DNA of 64,000 nucleotides. Source: Chitinophagaceae bacterium. Its GTDB lineage: Bacteria; Bacteroidota; Bacteroidia; Chitinophagales; Chitinophagaceae. The stretch is taken from contig JAHBTJ010000027.1 of assembly GCA_019638595.1 (NCBI GenBank), positions 1 to 64,000 of the forward strand. The letters run 5' to 3'. Both the position numbers and the translations under genes were made by a program. This document shows positions 1 to 7,298 of this stretch, piece after piece. Under the pieces are notes generated by a model, which made no database searches, was not told the origin of the DNA, and saw only the letters and a list, made by a program, of their open reading frames with translations. The number at the start of each line of letters is the position of its first letter. Position 1 is the stretch's first letter.

Positions 1-30
1 TCTCCGGAGACTATTGTCTCCGCAATACAA

Positions 31-62
31 AAGCAGGATGAGGTAGTTATTATCCTGCTTTG
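31..62. terminator. Hairpin terminator at left edge
   Basis: An inverted repeat with arms AAAGCAGGAT and ATCCTGCTTT closes a transcript that lies outside the window. The first 21 bases hold a second hairpin (GGAGAC...GTCTCC) that resembles the end module of the repeat family at 5701, 7741 and 12114. Confidence 0.6.
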
Positions 63-130
63 CAAGTATTGTTATATATGAACGTTCTATTTCTTATCCT
101 AGATTAAGTATTCGTAGATAATTACTATAG

Positions 131-138
131 TAATTTTG
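131..138 (+). promoter_or_regulatory. Putative -7 box for the monooxygenase gene
   Basis: TAATTTTG matches the Bacteroidota -7 consensus TAnnTTTG and lies 20 bp before the ATG at 158. No clear TTTG -33 box is visible at the usual spacing, so this is a weak call. Confidence 0.35.
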
Positions 139-157
139 CATTATTAAAATTAAAAAT

Positions 158-1192
158 ATGGAATTAGGTATAGGCATGTTCGGCGACCTGGCTTTTGACC
201 CGCAAACCCGTAAGCCGGAAAGCACAGGTAAAAAATTGCAGGAGATACTGGAAGAGATAAAGCTGGCTGATGAAGTGGGTCTGGACGTATTTGGTCTGGG
301 TGAGCATCATCGTCCTGACTATGCTATTTCCAGCCCGGAAATTGTATTAGCAGCGGCTGCACCCATAACCAAAAATATCAAACTGATGAGCACGGTTACC
401 GTACTAAGCTCTGCGGAGCCGGTAAAGGTATACCAGGATTTTTCTACGATAGATTTGATTTCCAACGGCCGTGCGGAAATAGGCGTTGGGCGCGGTAGCT
501 TTATTGAATCGTTTCCTTTATTTGGTTATGACCTCAAGGATTATGATAAACTGTTTGAAGAGAAACTTGACCTGCTGCTCAATATTAATAATAATGAAGT
601 GGTTAACTGGAAAGGAACATTAAGAGCGCCGGTGATCAATCAAACGGTTTACCCTCGTGCAAACAATAATGGAAAGCTGCCGGTATGGATTGCCGTGGGA
701 GGAACACCCCAATCAGTGGTACGCGCCGCCAAACTGGGCCTGCCATTAATGGTGGCAATTATTGGAGGCATGCCGCGGCAGTTTCAACCTTTAATGGATT
801 ATTATAAGCAGGAGTGGGTACGTTATGGGCATGATCCAAAACAGTTACAATTGGGTATACATTCACATACTTTTGTAACTGACGATGCCTCGGTTGCCGA
901 TGGATACTATTTTAATTATGCCAGCCAGATGAACCGGATCGGCAGGGAAAGAGGCTGGGGACCATACTCAAAAGAGCAATACAATGGAGGCCGCTCAAAA
1001 GAAGGTGCATTGTTTATTGGCGACCCTAATGAAGTAGCGGATAAAATACTGTACATGCATGAACTGTTTGGCATTACCCGCTTTATTGCGCATATGGACG
1101 TAGGGGCGCCTACGCATGCGCAAATGATGAAATCTGTAGAATTGTTTGGTACCAAAGTGGCATCGGTTGTGAAAAGAGCACTGGGAGAATAA
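158..1192 (+). CDS. LLM-class flavin-dependent oxidoreductase
   Basis: The 344-residue protein has the layout of the bacterial luciferase-like monooxygenase family: an N-terminal strand (MELGIGMFGDLAF), the GLGEHH motif near residue 47, a VTVLSS segment, and GRAEIGVGRGSF near residue 104, the typical flavin-pocket region. Members use FMNH2 or F420 on varied small substrates, so the substrate cannot be read from sequence. It is a single gene behind its own likely promoter and is cytoplasmic (no signal peptide). Family assignment is firm; the reaction is unknown. Confidence 0.88.
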   Translation: MELGIGMFGDLAFDPQTRKPESTGKKLQEILEEIKLADEVGLDVFGLGEHHRPDYAISSPEIVLAAAAPITKNIKLMSTVTVLSSAEPVKVYQDFSTIDLISNGRAEIGVGRGSFIESFPLFGYDLKDYDKLFEEKLDLLLNINNNEVVNWKGTLRAPVINQTVYPRANNNGKLPVWIAVGGTPQSVVRAAKLGLPLMVAIIGGMPRQFQPLMDYYKQEWVRYGHDPKQLQLGIHSHTFVTDDASVADGYYFNYASQMNRIGRERGWGPYSKEQYNGGRSKEGALFIGDPNEVADKILYMHELFGITRFIAHMDVGAPTHAQMMKSVELFGTKVASVVKRALGE

Positions 1193-1490
1193 TTGTTTTT
1201 TTGAAACCGGCTTTGTGCTGCTATTAAGCTTTAGTTGCCCGCCCGCCTGCCCGACTGGATCATTCAGGCGGGGATGACACCAGTCGGAGGGGTGTCACCC
1301 CTTTGTACTTTAACAATACTATTCAACAATTGCACTATTGCTGAATAGTATTTCTGAACCTTGAAGAGTGTGACACAACAGGCGCTGATAGTAGCAATGT
1401 CGCTGGCAATAAAAATCCGCCTTCAGGCTCAACGGGGTATTTGTGTAGCTGTTTTGCACACTTGCCAATCTTTTCTATCTTTCTGCAAAA
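1193..1490. other. Intergenic region with imperfect palindromes
   Basis: No gene is seen. The stretch holds nested inverted repeats: a CCCGCCTG...CAGGCGGGG hairpin around 1238-1273 and two copies of a GTGTCA/TGACAC core at about 1274-1302. These look like generic Bacteroidota intergenic palindromes and may terminate the upstream gene. Confidence 0.4.
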
Positions 1491-2507
1491 ATGCCCGTTA
1501 ACCGCAATGCGCTTATCCGCTACCGTACTATAGACAAATGCCTGCAAAACCGCCGGCGCAAATGGACCATTGACGATTTAATTGATGCCTGCTCAGAGGC
1601 GTTATATGAATATGAAGGAATAGATAAGCTCATTAGTATGCGCACCATTCGCCTCGACCTGAATGCCATGCGCAGCGAGCAACTCGGCTATAATGCACCC
1701 ATCATAGTAGTTGATAAAAAATACTATACTTACGAAGATCCGGAATACTCTATCACTAACATTCCCTTAACTACACAGGATTTGGGGATATTGCAGGAAG
1801 TATCGCATCTGCTTCGCCAGTTTAAAGGTTTCAATCATTTTAATGAAGTGAGTGAAATGATCAATAAGCTGGAAGACAAAATTTACAGTGAGCAGCATCA
1901 GCAATCGCCGGTTATTGATTTTGAAAAAAATGAATTGCTTACCGGACTGGAGTGGCTGGATCAGCTATATAAGAGTATTATTGAAAAATCAACGCTTACA
2001 ATCACTTATCAGTCGTTCAAGGCAAGGCAGGCGGGCGAACTTGTTTTTTATCCTTATTTATTAAAGGAGTACCGCAACCGTTGGTTTGTGCTGGGAATGC
2101 ATAAAAAGGATAAGCAGCTAATGACACTTGCGCTGGACCGTATACAACATATTGATGCGCTCCCCGATGAAAAATTCAGGGAACACCGTGAGTTCAATGG
2201 AGCAGATTATTTTAAAGATATTATCGGTGTATCCCGCAATAACCAGGAACCGGTAACGGTATTGTTTTGGGCAGATCATCACCAGGCGCCTTATATAAAA
2301 ACAAAACCTCTGCACGAAAGTCAGCAAATAGTCGAAACAACAAAAGAAGGCATATTATTCAGTATAAAAGTAATTCCGAACCTTGAGCTGGAAAGAGAAC
2401 TATTGGGATTTGGAGAAGGGCTGAGAGTTGCGGCTCCTAATAACCTGGTAAGAAAATTACGGAAGAGAACAGAGAAAATGTATCAGACATACAACGGGAA
2501 TATATAA
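1491..2507 (+). CDS. WYL-domain transcriptional regulator
   Basis: This 338-residue protein starts with a winged-helix-like N-terminus and carries a WYL domain in the C-terminal half (FYPYLLKEYRNRWFVLG, around residues 186-202), followed by the WCX-type tail. WYL proteins are ligand-sensing regulators that often sit beside defence or stress loci and bind nucleic acid or nucleotide ligands. It is convergent with the AAA ATPase of the tRNA/ligase locus across a shared terminator, so control of that locus is possible but not shown by its orientation. Confidence 0.85.
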   Translation: MPVNRNALIRYRTIDKCLQNRRRKWTIDDLIDACSEALYEYEGIDKLISMRTIRLDLNAMRSEQLGYNAPIIVVDKKYYTYEDPEYSITNIPLTTQDLGILQEVSHLLRQFKGFNHFNEVSEMINKLEDKIYSEQHQQSPVIDFEKNELLTGLEWLDQLYKSIIEKSTLTITYQSFKARQAGELVFYPYLLKEYRNRWFVLGMHKKDKQLMTLALDRIQHIDALPDEKFREHREFNGADYFKDIIGVSRNNQEPVTVLFWADHHQAPYIKTKPLHESQQIVETTKEGILFSIKVIPNLELERELLGFGEGLRVAAPNNLVRKLRKRTEKMYQTYNGNI

Positions 2508-2524
2508 AGATTTGAGGATGGAGG

Positions 2525-2557
2525 AAAGACTGGCTGCAACCTCGCAGCCAGTCTTTT
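2525..2557. terminator. Bidirectional hairpin terminator
   Basis: A perfect 13-bp stem (AAAGACTGGCTGC with its complement) and a 6-nt loop sits between the convergent WYL and AAA genes, with T-rich sequence on both sides. It can end transcription from either strand, and it marks the downstream end of the minus-strand tRNA/ligase transcription unit. Confidence 0.8.
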
Positions 2558-3707
2558 AGTTTACCAACTCTTCCTGTCGCCTGAATCCAATGCGCAGGGT
2601 GTTTTCAGTAACGCAACTGTTCTCTGATTGCCCGGCAATTTCGGCTATAGTCATTGGTTTGTTGATGATGGTATTGAAACCAAAAAGATCAGACAACCCT
2701 TGTGCTTTATGCACATTCAACTTCCCAAACTCATACCTTGCTATCATCCTTCCCTTTCGCATCAATGCACTGTCTATCATATTTAAATGACTATTGAAAG
2801 TACAGATGATCTTCACGTTAAGGCAATCGCTCAGCAAGCCATCACTCAGGTTCAGCAAATTGGAAACAGAAGACCCGCTATTGATTTTGCGATCCATCAT
2901 AATGTTTTCAGCATCTTCTATAACCAGCACTGCATTGGGATTATCAATCAACAGGTCAATAAATTCCGGGTTCATCAAATTGCCCGCAACTGATGGCGAT
3001 AAGAACAAAACTTTTTTCTTTAACGTTCCCACCAGGTGACGCAGGTATGTTGTTTTGCCCGTGCCGGGTATGCCGTGCAGCAAAACAATTCCCTTATCAT
3101 TGTCTGTATTCAACCTGTTCCTTATCAATTTATCAACGGGTAGAAAATCGTCATTGTAATACAGGTTCAAATCCAGCACGGTTGGCTTTAATGGAAGCGG
3201 CTTCAATTCCAGCACCCCGTTACATAATGTAATTATGTTGATTTCAAAATCCTGCTGCTTTTCGGGCATTTTGTATTCGGCAAGCGCTTTCAGCAGGTTG
3301 TCTGCAAAGCCGTATTTGCTATTTGCATATAATACTTCCGCATATTGTCCTGCCAGCTCAATTATTACCTTATTGCTCAGCACAAAAATGGTTTTATTAA
3401 ACTGCTGCTTATTTTCCTTCCTGTTAAAAAAGCAGTCCTGGTAAATGTCCACAATATCATCGCCCAGGTTGTTTTGTATATAAGCATATGCCCTGGTAAC
3501 ATCTATTTCATCAATATATGTTATACAAGGCACACGCCTGTACCTGAATATATAAAAGGCCTTTGCTTCAATATACTGATGGTCAAAAATTGACAGGTTT
3601 CTTTTAACGTATATTCTTGCAAAAAAGCTTTGTATCCTTGCTTTCAGGTGTGTATTATTCAACAGTACCACAAAAGCTATAATAATTAAGATTGATAGTA
3701 TGTTCAT
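2556..3707 (-). CDS. Membrane-anchored BCS1-like AAA ATPase
   Basis: The start chosen (MNILSIL) avoids overlap with the upstream gene and begins directly with a transmembrane helix at residues 1-17. A poorly conserved middle region follows, then a C-terminal AAA module: Walker A GIPGTGKT at 212-219, Walker B LVIEDAE at 261-267, sensor ICTFNS near 301 and an arginine-containing RKGR at 317-320. One N-terminal helix followed by a late AAA domain recalls BCS1-type ATPases. It is the last gene of the minus-strand unit, 10 bp after the RNase H-fold gene. Its substrate is unknown; remodelling of an RNA-protein or toxin complex is conceivable. Confidence 0.8.
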   Translation of the reverse strand: MNILSILIIIAFVVLLNNTHLKARIQSFFARIYVKRNLSIFDHQYIEAKAFYIFRYRRVPCITYIDEIDVTRAYAYIQNNLGDDIVDIYQDCFFNRKENKQQFNKTIFVLSNKVIIELAGQYAEVLYANSKYGFADNLLKALAEYKMPEKQQDFEINIITLCNGVLELKPLPLKPTVLDLNLYYNDDFLPVDKLIRNRLNTDNDKGIVLLHGIPGTGKTTYLRHLVGTLKKKVLFLSPSVAGNLMNPEFIDLLIDNPNAVLVIEDAENIMMDRKINSGSSVSNLLNLSDGLLSDCLNVKIICTFNSHLNMIDSALMRKGRMIARYEFGKLNVHKAQGLSDLFGFNTIINKPMTIAEIAGQSENSCVTENTLRIGFRRQEELVN

Positions 3708-3717
3708 AACAATTGTT

Positions 3718-4206
3718 TTATTGCACCACTTTATTTGCGCAGCTTGAGCTGGCAAATGCGTGAGGCTTGGCTTTAAAAGCGAATCCCATTCCCATAATAT
3801 AGCCCATAGCTTCTTTTAAAGCATCATTGCTTTTAAAGTTTGGGTTAGTGTTGATGTCAACATGCACTTCCATATCTACACTATATCTTGAAAAAATATT
3901 GCACAATGCATAGGCTATTTCAATACTCTTGCCAACCTCTGTCAGCATTCTTTGCTTAATGCTCATTTTTTGCCGGGTGATTTCGTTGTGTATATACATA
4001 AACCCACCTTTGCCCTTACGAATGAATACAATTACGGTGGCAAATTCAGTGACTTTTCCTTTTACCTGGCTGTCTGTACCAATGCAAACTTTCAGCTCAT
4101 GCCCTGCTTCTCTTTCACGCATTAATACATTGGTTACTTCTTCCGCAATCGGAATTTTAATTCTTTCACCATTTAATTTTCTCCATTGTTGTTGTACCTG
4201 TTCCAT
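3718..4206 (-). CDS. RNase H-fold protein, YkuK/DUF458 family
   Basis: The 162-residue protein has the hallmarks of the DUF458/YkuK family: an early acidic residue in VCIGTDSQVKG, a strand-rich core with YIHNEITRQK, and the late VHVDINTNPNFKS and HAFASSSCANKV segments. The family is predicted to adopt an RNase H fold with a metal site built from acidic residues. No activity is established that I can name with certainty. It lies 18 bp after the orphan gene and 10 bp before the AAA gene, so the three are probably co-transcribed downstream of the tRNA array. A nuclease that trims or cuts tRNA is an attractive but untested role. Confidence 0.75.
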   Translation of the reverse strand: MEQVQQQWRKLNGERIKIPIAEEVTNVLMREREAGHELKVCIGTDSQVKGKVTEFATVIVFIRKGKGGFMYIHNEITRQKMSIKQRMLTEVGKSIEIAYALCNIFSRYSVDMEVHVDINTNPNFKSNDALKEAMGYIMGMGFAFKAKPHAFASSSCANKVVQ

Positions 4207-4224
4207 TGGTCATTAGTTTAAAAT

Positions 4225-5022
4225 TTAGTTTATCTTTTCCTGTTGAATTATATTCAGCACCTGGCAAAGCGATTTGTTTTTATAAGGATTTGCTTCATTG
4301 TACTTTTCAACATTTTTCCATTTCCACCAACTATTCCTATGCCGCCTGTGCAAGATTTTATCCATCCGCTTCCGTAAATCCCTTCTTTCAATATAATTAT
4401 CCAGTTGTTGAATTTGTGATTCCAGCTCAGCGTCTTTAACCCTTACCTTCTCAATCATATAAGGCTTAGTCCTCAATACAAAACGCCAGGGCTCAACAAA
4501 AACATATCGTTTCACCGGTTCTTTACACCACTTTTCTGTTTTGTATTCAACATGAAACAACTGTTGCTCTCTTTCTGTAAAGCATAATTTTTTAAAATGA
4601 TGCCCCTCCGGTTCCAGCAACTTTTGCGGTTTCACCACATATATTTTTCTTCCAAACTTTCTCCTCTTTACCAAAAAATCTCTTTTGTGGCTCCAGTCAC
4701 AGGTGTTGATTTTATCAAGAATGTTCTGAAAAAATTCTGCCTGTTTACCTTTCGCTACGTCATCACGCAATACAAAAAATCTTTTCCATCCTTTTTGTAT
4801 TGGCGGAACTAATGGCTCCCAACCAAGGTTCCATTTCTTCCTGCTTAGTTCTCTTTGCTTCTTGTTAAGCTGTATCAACTGTTTATCAAGATCTTCATAC
4901 TGCATTCTCTTTTTTTGCCTTGCAGTACGAAGCCTGTAGGAAAGAATATCTCCTCCGTATTGGTTAATAAGTTTTGTGTCCATAATGAAATATTTTGTTC
5001 CGTTCGAAAACTGTTGTGCCAT
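4225..5022 (-). CDS. Orphan basic protein of the tRNA/ligase locus
   Basis: I do not recognise this 265-residue protein. It is strongly basic and rich in Trp, Lys and Arg, with a coiled-coil-like stretch at about residues 25-60 and another near 215-235, and no signal peptide or membrane segment. The composition suggests RNA binding. An internal ATG at 4983 (MDTKLINQYGG) is an alternative start. It directly follows the tRNA-Trp gene in transcription order and precedes the YkuK-type gene by 18 bp, which ties it to the array. Confidence 0.65.
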   Translation of the reverse strand: MAQQFSNGTKYFIMDTKLINQYGGDILSYRLRTARQKKRMQYEDLDKQLIQLNKKQRELSRKKWNLGWEPLVPPIQKGWKRFFVLRDDVAKGKQAEFFQNILDKINTCDWSHKRDFLVKRRKFGRKIYVVKPQKLLEPEGHHFKKLCFTEREQQLFHVEYKTEKWCKEPVKRYVFVEPWRFVLRTKPYMIEKVRVKDAELESQIQQLDNYIERRDLRKRMDKILHRRHRNSWWKWKNVEKYNEANPYKNKSLCQVLNIIQQEKIN

Positions 5023-5084
5023 TGCACATTCTCTCTGCCTGTCATTATGAACATCAAATTCTTTTTCATATCATTTCTTTTTTG

Positions 5085-5156
5085 CACGGGTTGCAGGGCT
5101 CGAACCTGCGGCAATGGTTTTGGAGACCATCATGTTGCCATTTACACCAAACCCGT
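5085..5156 (-). tRNA. tRNA-Trp (CCA)
   Basis: This is a complete 72-nt cloverleaf. The acceptor ACGGGTT pairs with AACCCGT, the discriminator is G73 as usual for bacterial Trp, and the D-stem is GTGT/ACAT. The anticodon stem ATGGT/ACCAT encloses loop CTCCAAA, giving anticodon CCA. The T-arm GCAGG-TTCGAGC-CCTGC is canonical. CCA is not encoded. It is the last tRNA of the array in transcription order. Confidence 0.9.
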
Positions 5157-5162
5157 ATTGAG

Positions 5163-5234
5163 TGGACAAAGCAGGACTCGAACCTGCACTATCCCGCCTT
5201 CAACGGGACGCTCTACCATTGGAGCTATTTGTCC
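5163..5234 (-). tRNA. tRNA-Phe (GAA)
   Basis: This is a canonical 72-nt tRNA: acceptor GGACAAA/TTTGTCC, D-arm GCTC-CAATGGTA-GAGC, anticodon stem TCCCG/CGGGA with loop TTGAAGG (anticodon GAA), T-arm GCAGG-TTCGAGT-CCTGC and A73. G37 is less usual than A37. It lies 6 bp from tRNA-Trp, so the two must be cut from one precursor. Confidence 0.92.
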
Positions 5235-5302
5235 GTTTGTTTGTAATGAATATTGACAGATCACTGATTCCTCTTCATCGAATTCATTCATCACAAACAT
5301 TG

Positions 5303-5387
5303 CGGAGAGTGTAAGAATTGAACTTACCTGGGTGTTATCCCAACCTCAGCTTAGCAAGCCGGTGCAATACCACTCTGCCAACTCTCC
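5303..5387 (-). tRNA. tRNA-Ser (GCT)
   Basis: This is an 85-nt class II tRNA. Acceptor GGAGAGT/ACTCTCC, G73 and the loop TTGCTAA give Ser with anticodon GCT. The anticodon stem CCGGC/GCTGA has one mismatch at its base. The variable arm folds as TGGG-ATAACA-CCCA. The T-arm GTAAG-TTCAATT-CTTAC is intact. It is slightly degenerate but probably functional. Confidence 0.82.
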
Positions 5388-5593
5388 GTATAAAAGCCTC
5401 CCCAATCCCTCCCTGGAGAGGCTTAAAGGCATTTGCATAGTTCAAAGGTTCTGCTGTTTGATTTTATGTAGCCAGCAGCATTACTACTATCCCCTTTTGT
5501 TGTGTCACACACTTGTACTTTCTGTTTTCTATTCGGCAATTGCTATCACCAATTACCAGAGTTCGTGTCTCACGAACCAATGTTAAAAACTTG
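5388..5593. other. Spacer within tRNA array
   Basis: No tRNA is seen here. It contains a 7-bp inverted repeat (AAGCCTC...GAGGCTT, about 5394-5424) and a small GTTCGTG...CACGAAC hairpin near 5560-5577. Confidence 0.5.
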
Positions 5594-5684
5594 CGGAGAG
5601 AAAGGGAATCGAACCCCTGAACCTTTTACAGTCCACTGTTTTCAGTCCCGCCTGAGGCGGGACTCGACCAACCGGGCTCTCTCC
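5594..5684 (-). tRNA. Interrupted tRNA-Ser-like gene (probably TGA)
   Basis: The acceptor GGAGAGA/TCTCTCC with G73 matches the neighbouring tRNA-Ser, and the T-arm AGGGG-TTCGATT-CCCTT is good. A 19-nt perfect palindrome (5645-5663, stem GTCCCGCC) replaces the 3' half of the D-arm and the 5' half of the anticodon arm. Sequence resumes with TGA-AA-ACAGT, which fits positions 34-43 of tRNA-Ser(UGA), followed by a class II variable arm (GGAC...GTTC). No normal anticodon stem can form. It is either a broken gene or a precursor needing unusual processing; the identity is inferred. Confidence 0.5.
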
Positions 5685-5700
5685 TTTTATTTTTTGCTAT

Positions 5701-5750
5701 ACGAAGTCTCCGACTTCGTATCATATATGTTCTCAGGAGATTTTATCTCC
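5701..5750. repeat. Short solo copy of the MITE-like end module
   Basis: An ACGAAGTC-TCC-GACTTCGT palindrome is followed by a GGAGATTTTATCTCC hairpin. The same two modules, in the same order, flank the longer repeat copies at 7741 and 12114, so this looks like an end-only deletion derivative sitting between two tRNA genes. Confidence 0.6.
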
Positions 5751-5753
5751 TTG

Positions 5754-5852
5754 TGTGAGTAGTAGGATTCGAACCTACTCATCCGCCGCGGCGGAAACAG
5801 TTTTACAGACCGTCCCTCCCGATAACAATCGGGACCACTCCGGCGTACTCAC
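5754..5852 (-). tRNA. tRNA-Tyr (GTA) with hairpin in D-loop
   Basis: Acceptor GTGAGTA/TACTCAC, A73, anticodon arm ACGGT-CTGTAAA-ACTGT (anticodon GTA) and T-arm GTAGG-TTCGAAT-CCTAC identify class II tRNA-Tyr. Two extra palindromes are present: TCCCGAT...ATCGGGA at 5817-5834 in the D-loop just after GG, and a 14-nt GC-rich palindrome as variable arm. The 99-nt length is about 14 nt above normal. The D-stem is hard to close exactly, but all other arms are sound. Confidence 0.82.
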
Positions 5853-5862
5853 ATATATAATT

Positions 5863-5887
5863 TGTGGCGGAAGCGAATTCCGCCACA
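5863..5887. terminator. Hairpin between RNA ligase and tRNA-Tyr
   Basis: A perfect 9-bp stem (TGTGGCGGA with its complement) and 7-nt loop lies 11 bp after the ligase stop codon. No U-tract follows, so it may protect or process the ligase mRNA rather than terminate it. Confidence 0.5.
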
Positions 5888-5898
5888 CCTGCTGCCCT

Positions 5899-6879
5899 TT
5901 AGTCATCATAACAAAGCAAGAACTTATTGCTGATGGCCTTAAATGATATCAACTCATCTGCTTCTTTCACACGTATTACAATGCCTTCTGCTAATATATC
6001 TGCATTTAGTGCAGATTTTCTTTCAGCCATTTTCAACAAAACATCAATATCATCAATCAATACAAAGCCTCTCTCCAAAACGGGAACGGTTTCTAATCCT
6101 ATCGCCTCGAATACTTCCTTCCATTCGTCATACTCAGCATATTTATATTCATCTATCCAAAAAAGGGTAAAGAAGAAAACGCTATTTCCTTTTAGCTTTA
6201 ACTTATTTTCCTGGATTCCCTCTCCAACCAGCTCTCCTTGTATAGCAACATTTTTACTTAGTAATCTCAATTTGTCTTCTATTACCAGATGCTTTGCTGT
6301 TTGCCAGTATATGCTGCCGGCATTTTCTACCAACTCCATATTTCTGCTACATACTCCAAACTCGCCATCCTTTATAAAAAATGTTACTGACGTGCCATCC
6401 AACTTTTCAGTTATATAACATTCCTTACCCTTCTGTTTAGAAAGCTCATCCTGCATTACCTGCACCCTTATTTCATCTGTTTTAGGTATAAAGGATGGGA
6501 ACTCAGCTTTCTTTACTCCTGCAATGGAATCTGGAATAGGAGGTTCATATTTTACAACGCCGAGTTCTTCTGTTACATCCATATCCTCTTCAACCACAAG
6601 GCCCTTAGGCAGAATACTTAACGAAAAACAAATTCCCTGGGAAACCTGACCTCTTAGCTTCACTGTCCTGATACGAAACTTCATTTTTCTTAAAAACTCA
6701 AATTCCGGTTTTTCAGGAAGCAGGCTATCAATTTCAATGTACACACACAGATCATTTATTTTGAACTCATCCTTCTTTACTACTAAAGACCATCCCAATA
6801 CTGTTGCTTTTACAATAGTATCAGCTCCTTCAATAGGCTCAATTTTTTTTATTTTTTGTATGCTTGCCAATTTCCTCAT
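5899..6879 (-). CDS. RNA ligase (Rnl, DraRnl/Rnl5-like)
   Basis: The C-terminal half is an adenylyltransferase of the ATP-dependent ligase superfamily: motif I is K159-LDG, motif III lies in AIQGELVG (E216), IIIa in FFFTLF (235-240), IV is AEGIVIR (297-303) and V is SFKAIS with K314. Residues 1-125 form a separate N-terminal domain (KKIEPIEGADTIVKATVLG...), as in the Deinococcus Rnl5 type, which seals 3'-OH/5'-phosphate nicks in duplexes with an RNA 3' side. The length (326) fits that family. The gene sits inside the tRNA array on the same strand, which strongly suggests tRNA substrates, though this is inference. Confidence 0.88.
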   Translation of the reverse strand: MRKLASIQKIKKIEPIEGADTIVKATVLGWSLVVKKDEFKINDLCVYIEIDSLLPEKPEFEFLRKMKFRIRTVKLRGQVSQGICFSLSILPKGLVVEEDMDVTEELGVVKYEPPIPDSIAGVKKAEFPSFIPKTDEIRVQVMQDELSKQKGKECYITEKLDGTSVTFFIKDGEFGVCSRNMELVENAGSIYWQTAKHLVIEDKLRLLSKNVAIQGELVGEGIQENKLKLKGNSVFFFTLFWIDEYKYAEYDEWKEVFEAIGLETVPVLERGFVLIDDIDVLLKMAERKSALNADILAEGIVIRVKEADELISFKAISNKFLLCYDD

Positions 6880-6897
6880 ACGTTAATTTTTTATTAT

Positions 6898-6925
6898 TGC
6901 CTCTCCCGGTTGGGCTACAGGCTTA
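6898..6925 (-). pseudogene. Possible 5' tRNA half upstream of the RNA ligase
   Basis: The minus strand reads as the 5' part of a tRNA: TA at positions 8-9, then a D-arm GCC...GGC with loop containing AACCGGGAG. Nothing resembling an anticodon or T-arm follows before the ligase ATG at 6879. It could be a tRNA remnant or a structured leader. The match is short. Confidence 0.35.
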
Positions 6926-6931
6926 TGTTTG

Positions 6932-7013
6932 TTGACCTGACCGGGCTCGAACCGGTAACCTTTAACGTATCCCGAAATATTCGGGATTGCTCTTACCATT
7001 GAGCTACAGGTCA
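6932..7013 (-). tRNA. Interrupted tRNA-Ile-like gene
   Basis: Acceptor TGACCTG/CAGGTCA, A73, D-arm GCTC-AATGGTAA-GAGC and T-arm ACCGG-TTCGAGC-CCGGT are canonical. In place of the 5' half of the anticodon arm there is a 17-nt hairpin at 6970-6986 (TCCCGA...TCGGGA). Sequence resumes as GATAC-GTTAA-AGGTT, which would be anticodon GAT, positions 37-38, the 3' stem and the variable loop of tRNA-Ile, but the complementary 5' stem is missing. The identity is therefore inferred from half an arm. Confidence 0.5.
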
Positions 7014-7019
7014 GTTGTG

Positions 7020-7113
7020 TTGGCTTAACAAGAGTCGAACTTGTACCGCTTCATCCGTAGTGAAGTATTCTCATCCCTGCCTGTCCGGCAGGCAGGCATT
7101 AAACTATAAACCA
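7020..7113 (-). tRNA. tRNA-Arg (ACG) with hairpin in D-loop
   Basis: Acceptor TGGTTTA/TAAGCCA (one G-T), A73, D-stem GTTT/GAAT, a perfect anticodon arm CTTCA-CTACGGA-TGAAG (anticodon ACG) and T-arm ACAAG-TTCGACT-CTTGT. The D-loop holds a 21-nt palindrome at 7076-7096 with an 8-bp stem (CCTGCCTG). Removing it exactly leaves loop AATGGATGA, so the element splits the conserved G18-G19 pair. This is the cleanest insertion in the array. Total length is 94 nt. Confidence 0.85.
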
Positions 7114-7118
7114 TTATT

Positions 7119-7212
7119 GTACGGCTTTCAGAATTGAACTGAATACAGACACCCGCAACTTACCTTTCAGAAAGAAAGGGGAGTGAATATGTTTCCATTA
7201 CACCAAACCGTA
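7119..7212 (-). tRNA. Interrupted tRNA, Asn- or Gln-like
   Basis: Acceptor TACGGTT/AGCCGTA, D-arm GTGT-AATGGAA-ACAT and T-arm TTCAG-TTCAATT-CTGAA fold well. The anticodon region is about 20 nt too long and contains a 17-nt hairpin (CCTTTC...GAAAGG, 7163-7179). An outer stem CACTC/GGGTG would place GTT (Asn) directly 3' of the insertion. Alternatively the hairpin itself, read as a 5-bp stem, shows TTC (Glu) in its loop. The identity stays open; C73 is atypical for both. Confidence 0.5.
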
Positions 7213-7215
7213 TTG

Positions 7216-7287
7216 GTTGACCCAGAGACTCGAACTCTATTTTCCACATTCACAGTGTGGCGCTTTACCGGTTAAGCTAAAGTCAAC
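7216..7287 (-). tRNA. tRNA-His (GTG)
   Basis: The anticodon arm CCACA-CTGTGAA-TGTGG gives GTG. The extra 5' G (G-1) opposite C73, the identity element of tRNA-His, is present. D-arm GCTT-AACCGGTA-AAGC and T-arm TAGAG-TTCGAGT-CTCTG are complete. No hairpin insertion is present. Confidence 0.92.
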
Positions 7288-7298
7288 ATTTTATTCAG

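Noticed and set aside
5085-5250. Open frames on the plus strand across the tRNA genes
   Set aside because: They are translations of the antisense of tRNA genes and have no start or codon features of genes.
7119-7212. Reading the tRNA at 7119 as tRNA-Glu (TTC) from its central hairpin
   Set aside because: The hairpin would leave 9 extra nt on one side and 19 on the other, and a proper tRNA-Glu exists at 7552; the loop is more likely part of an inserted palindrome.
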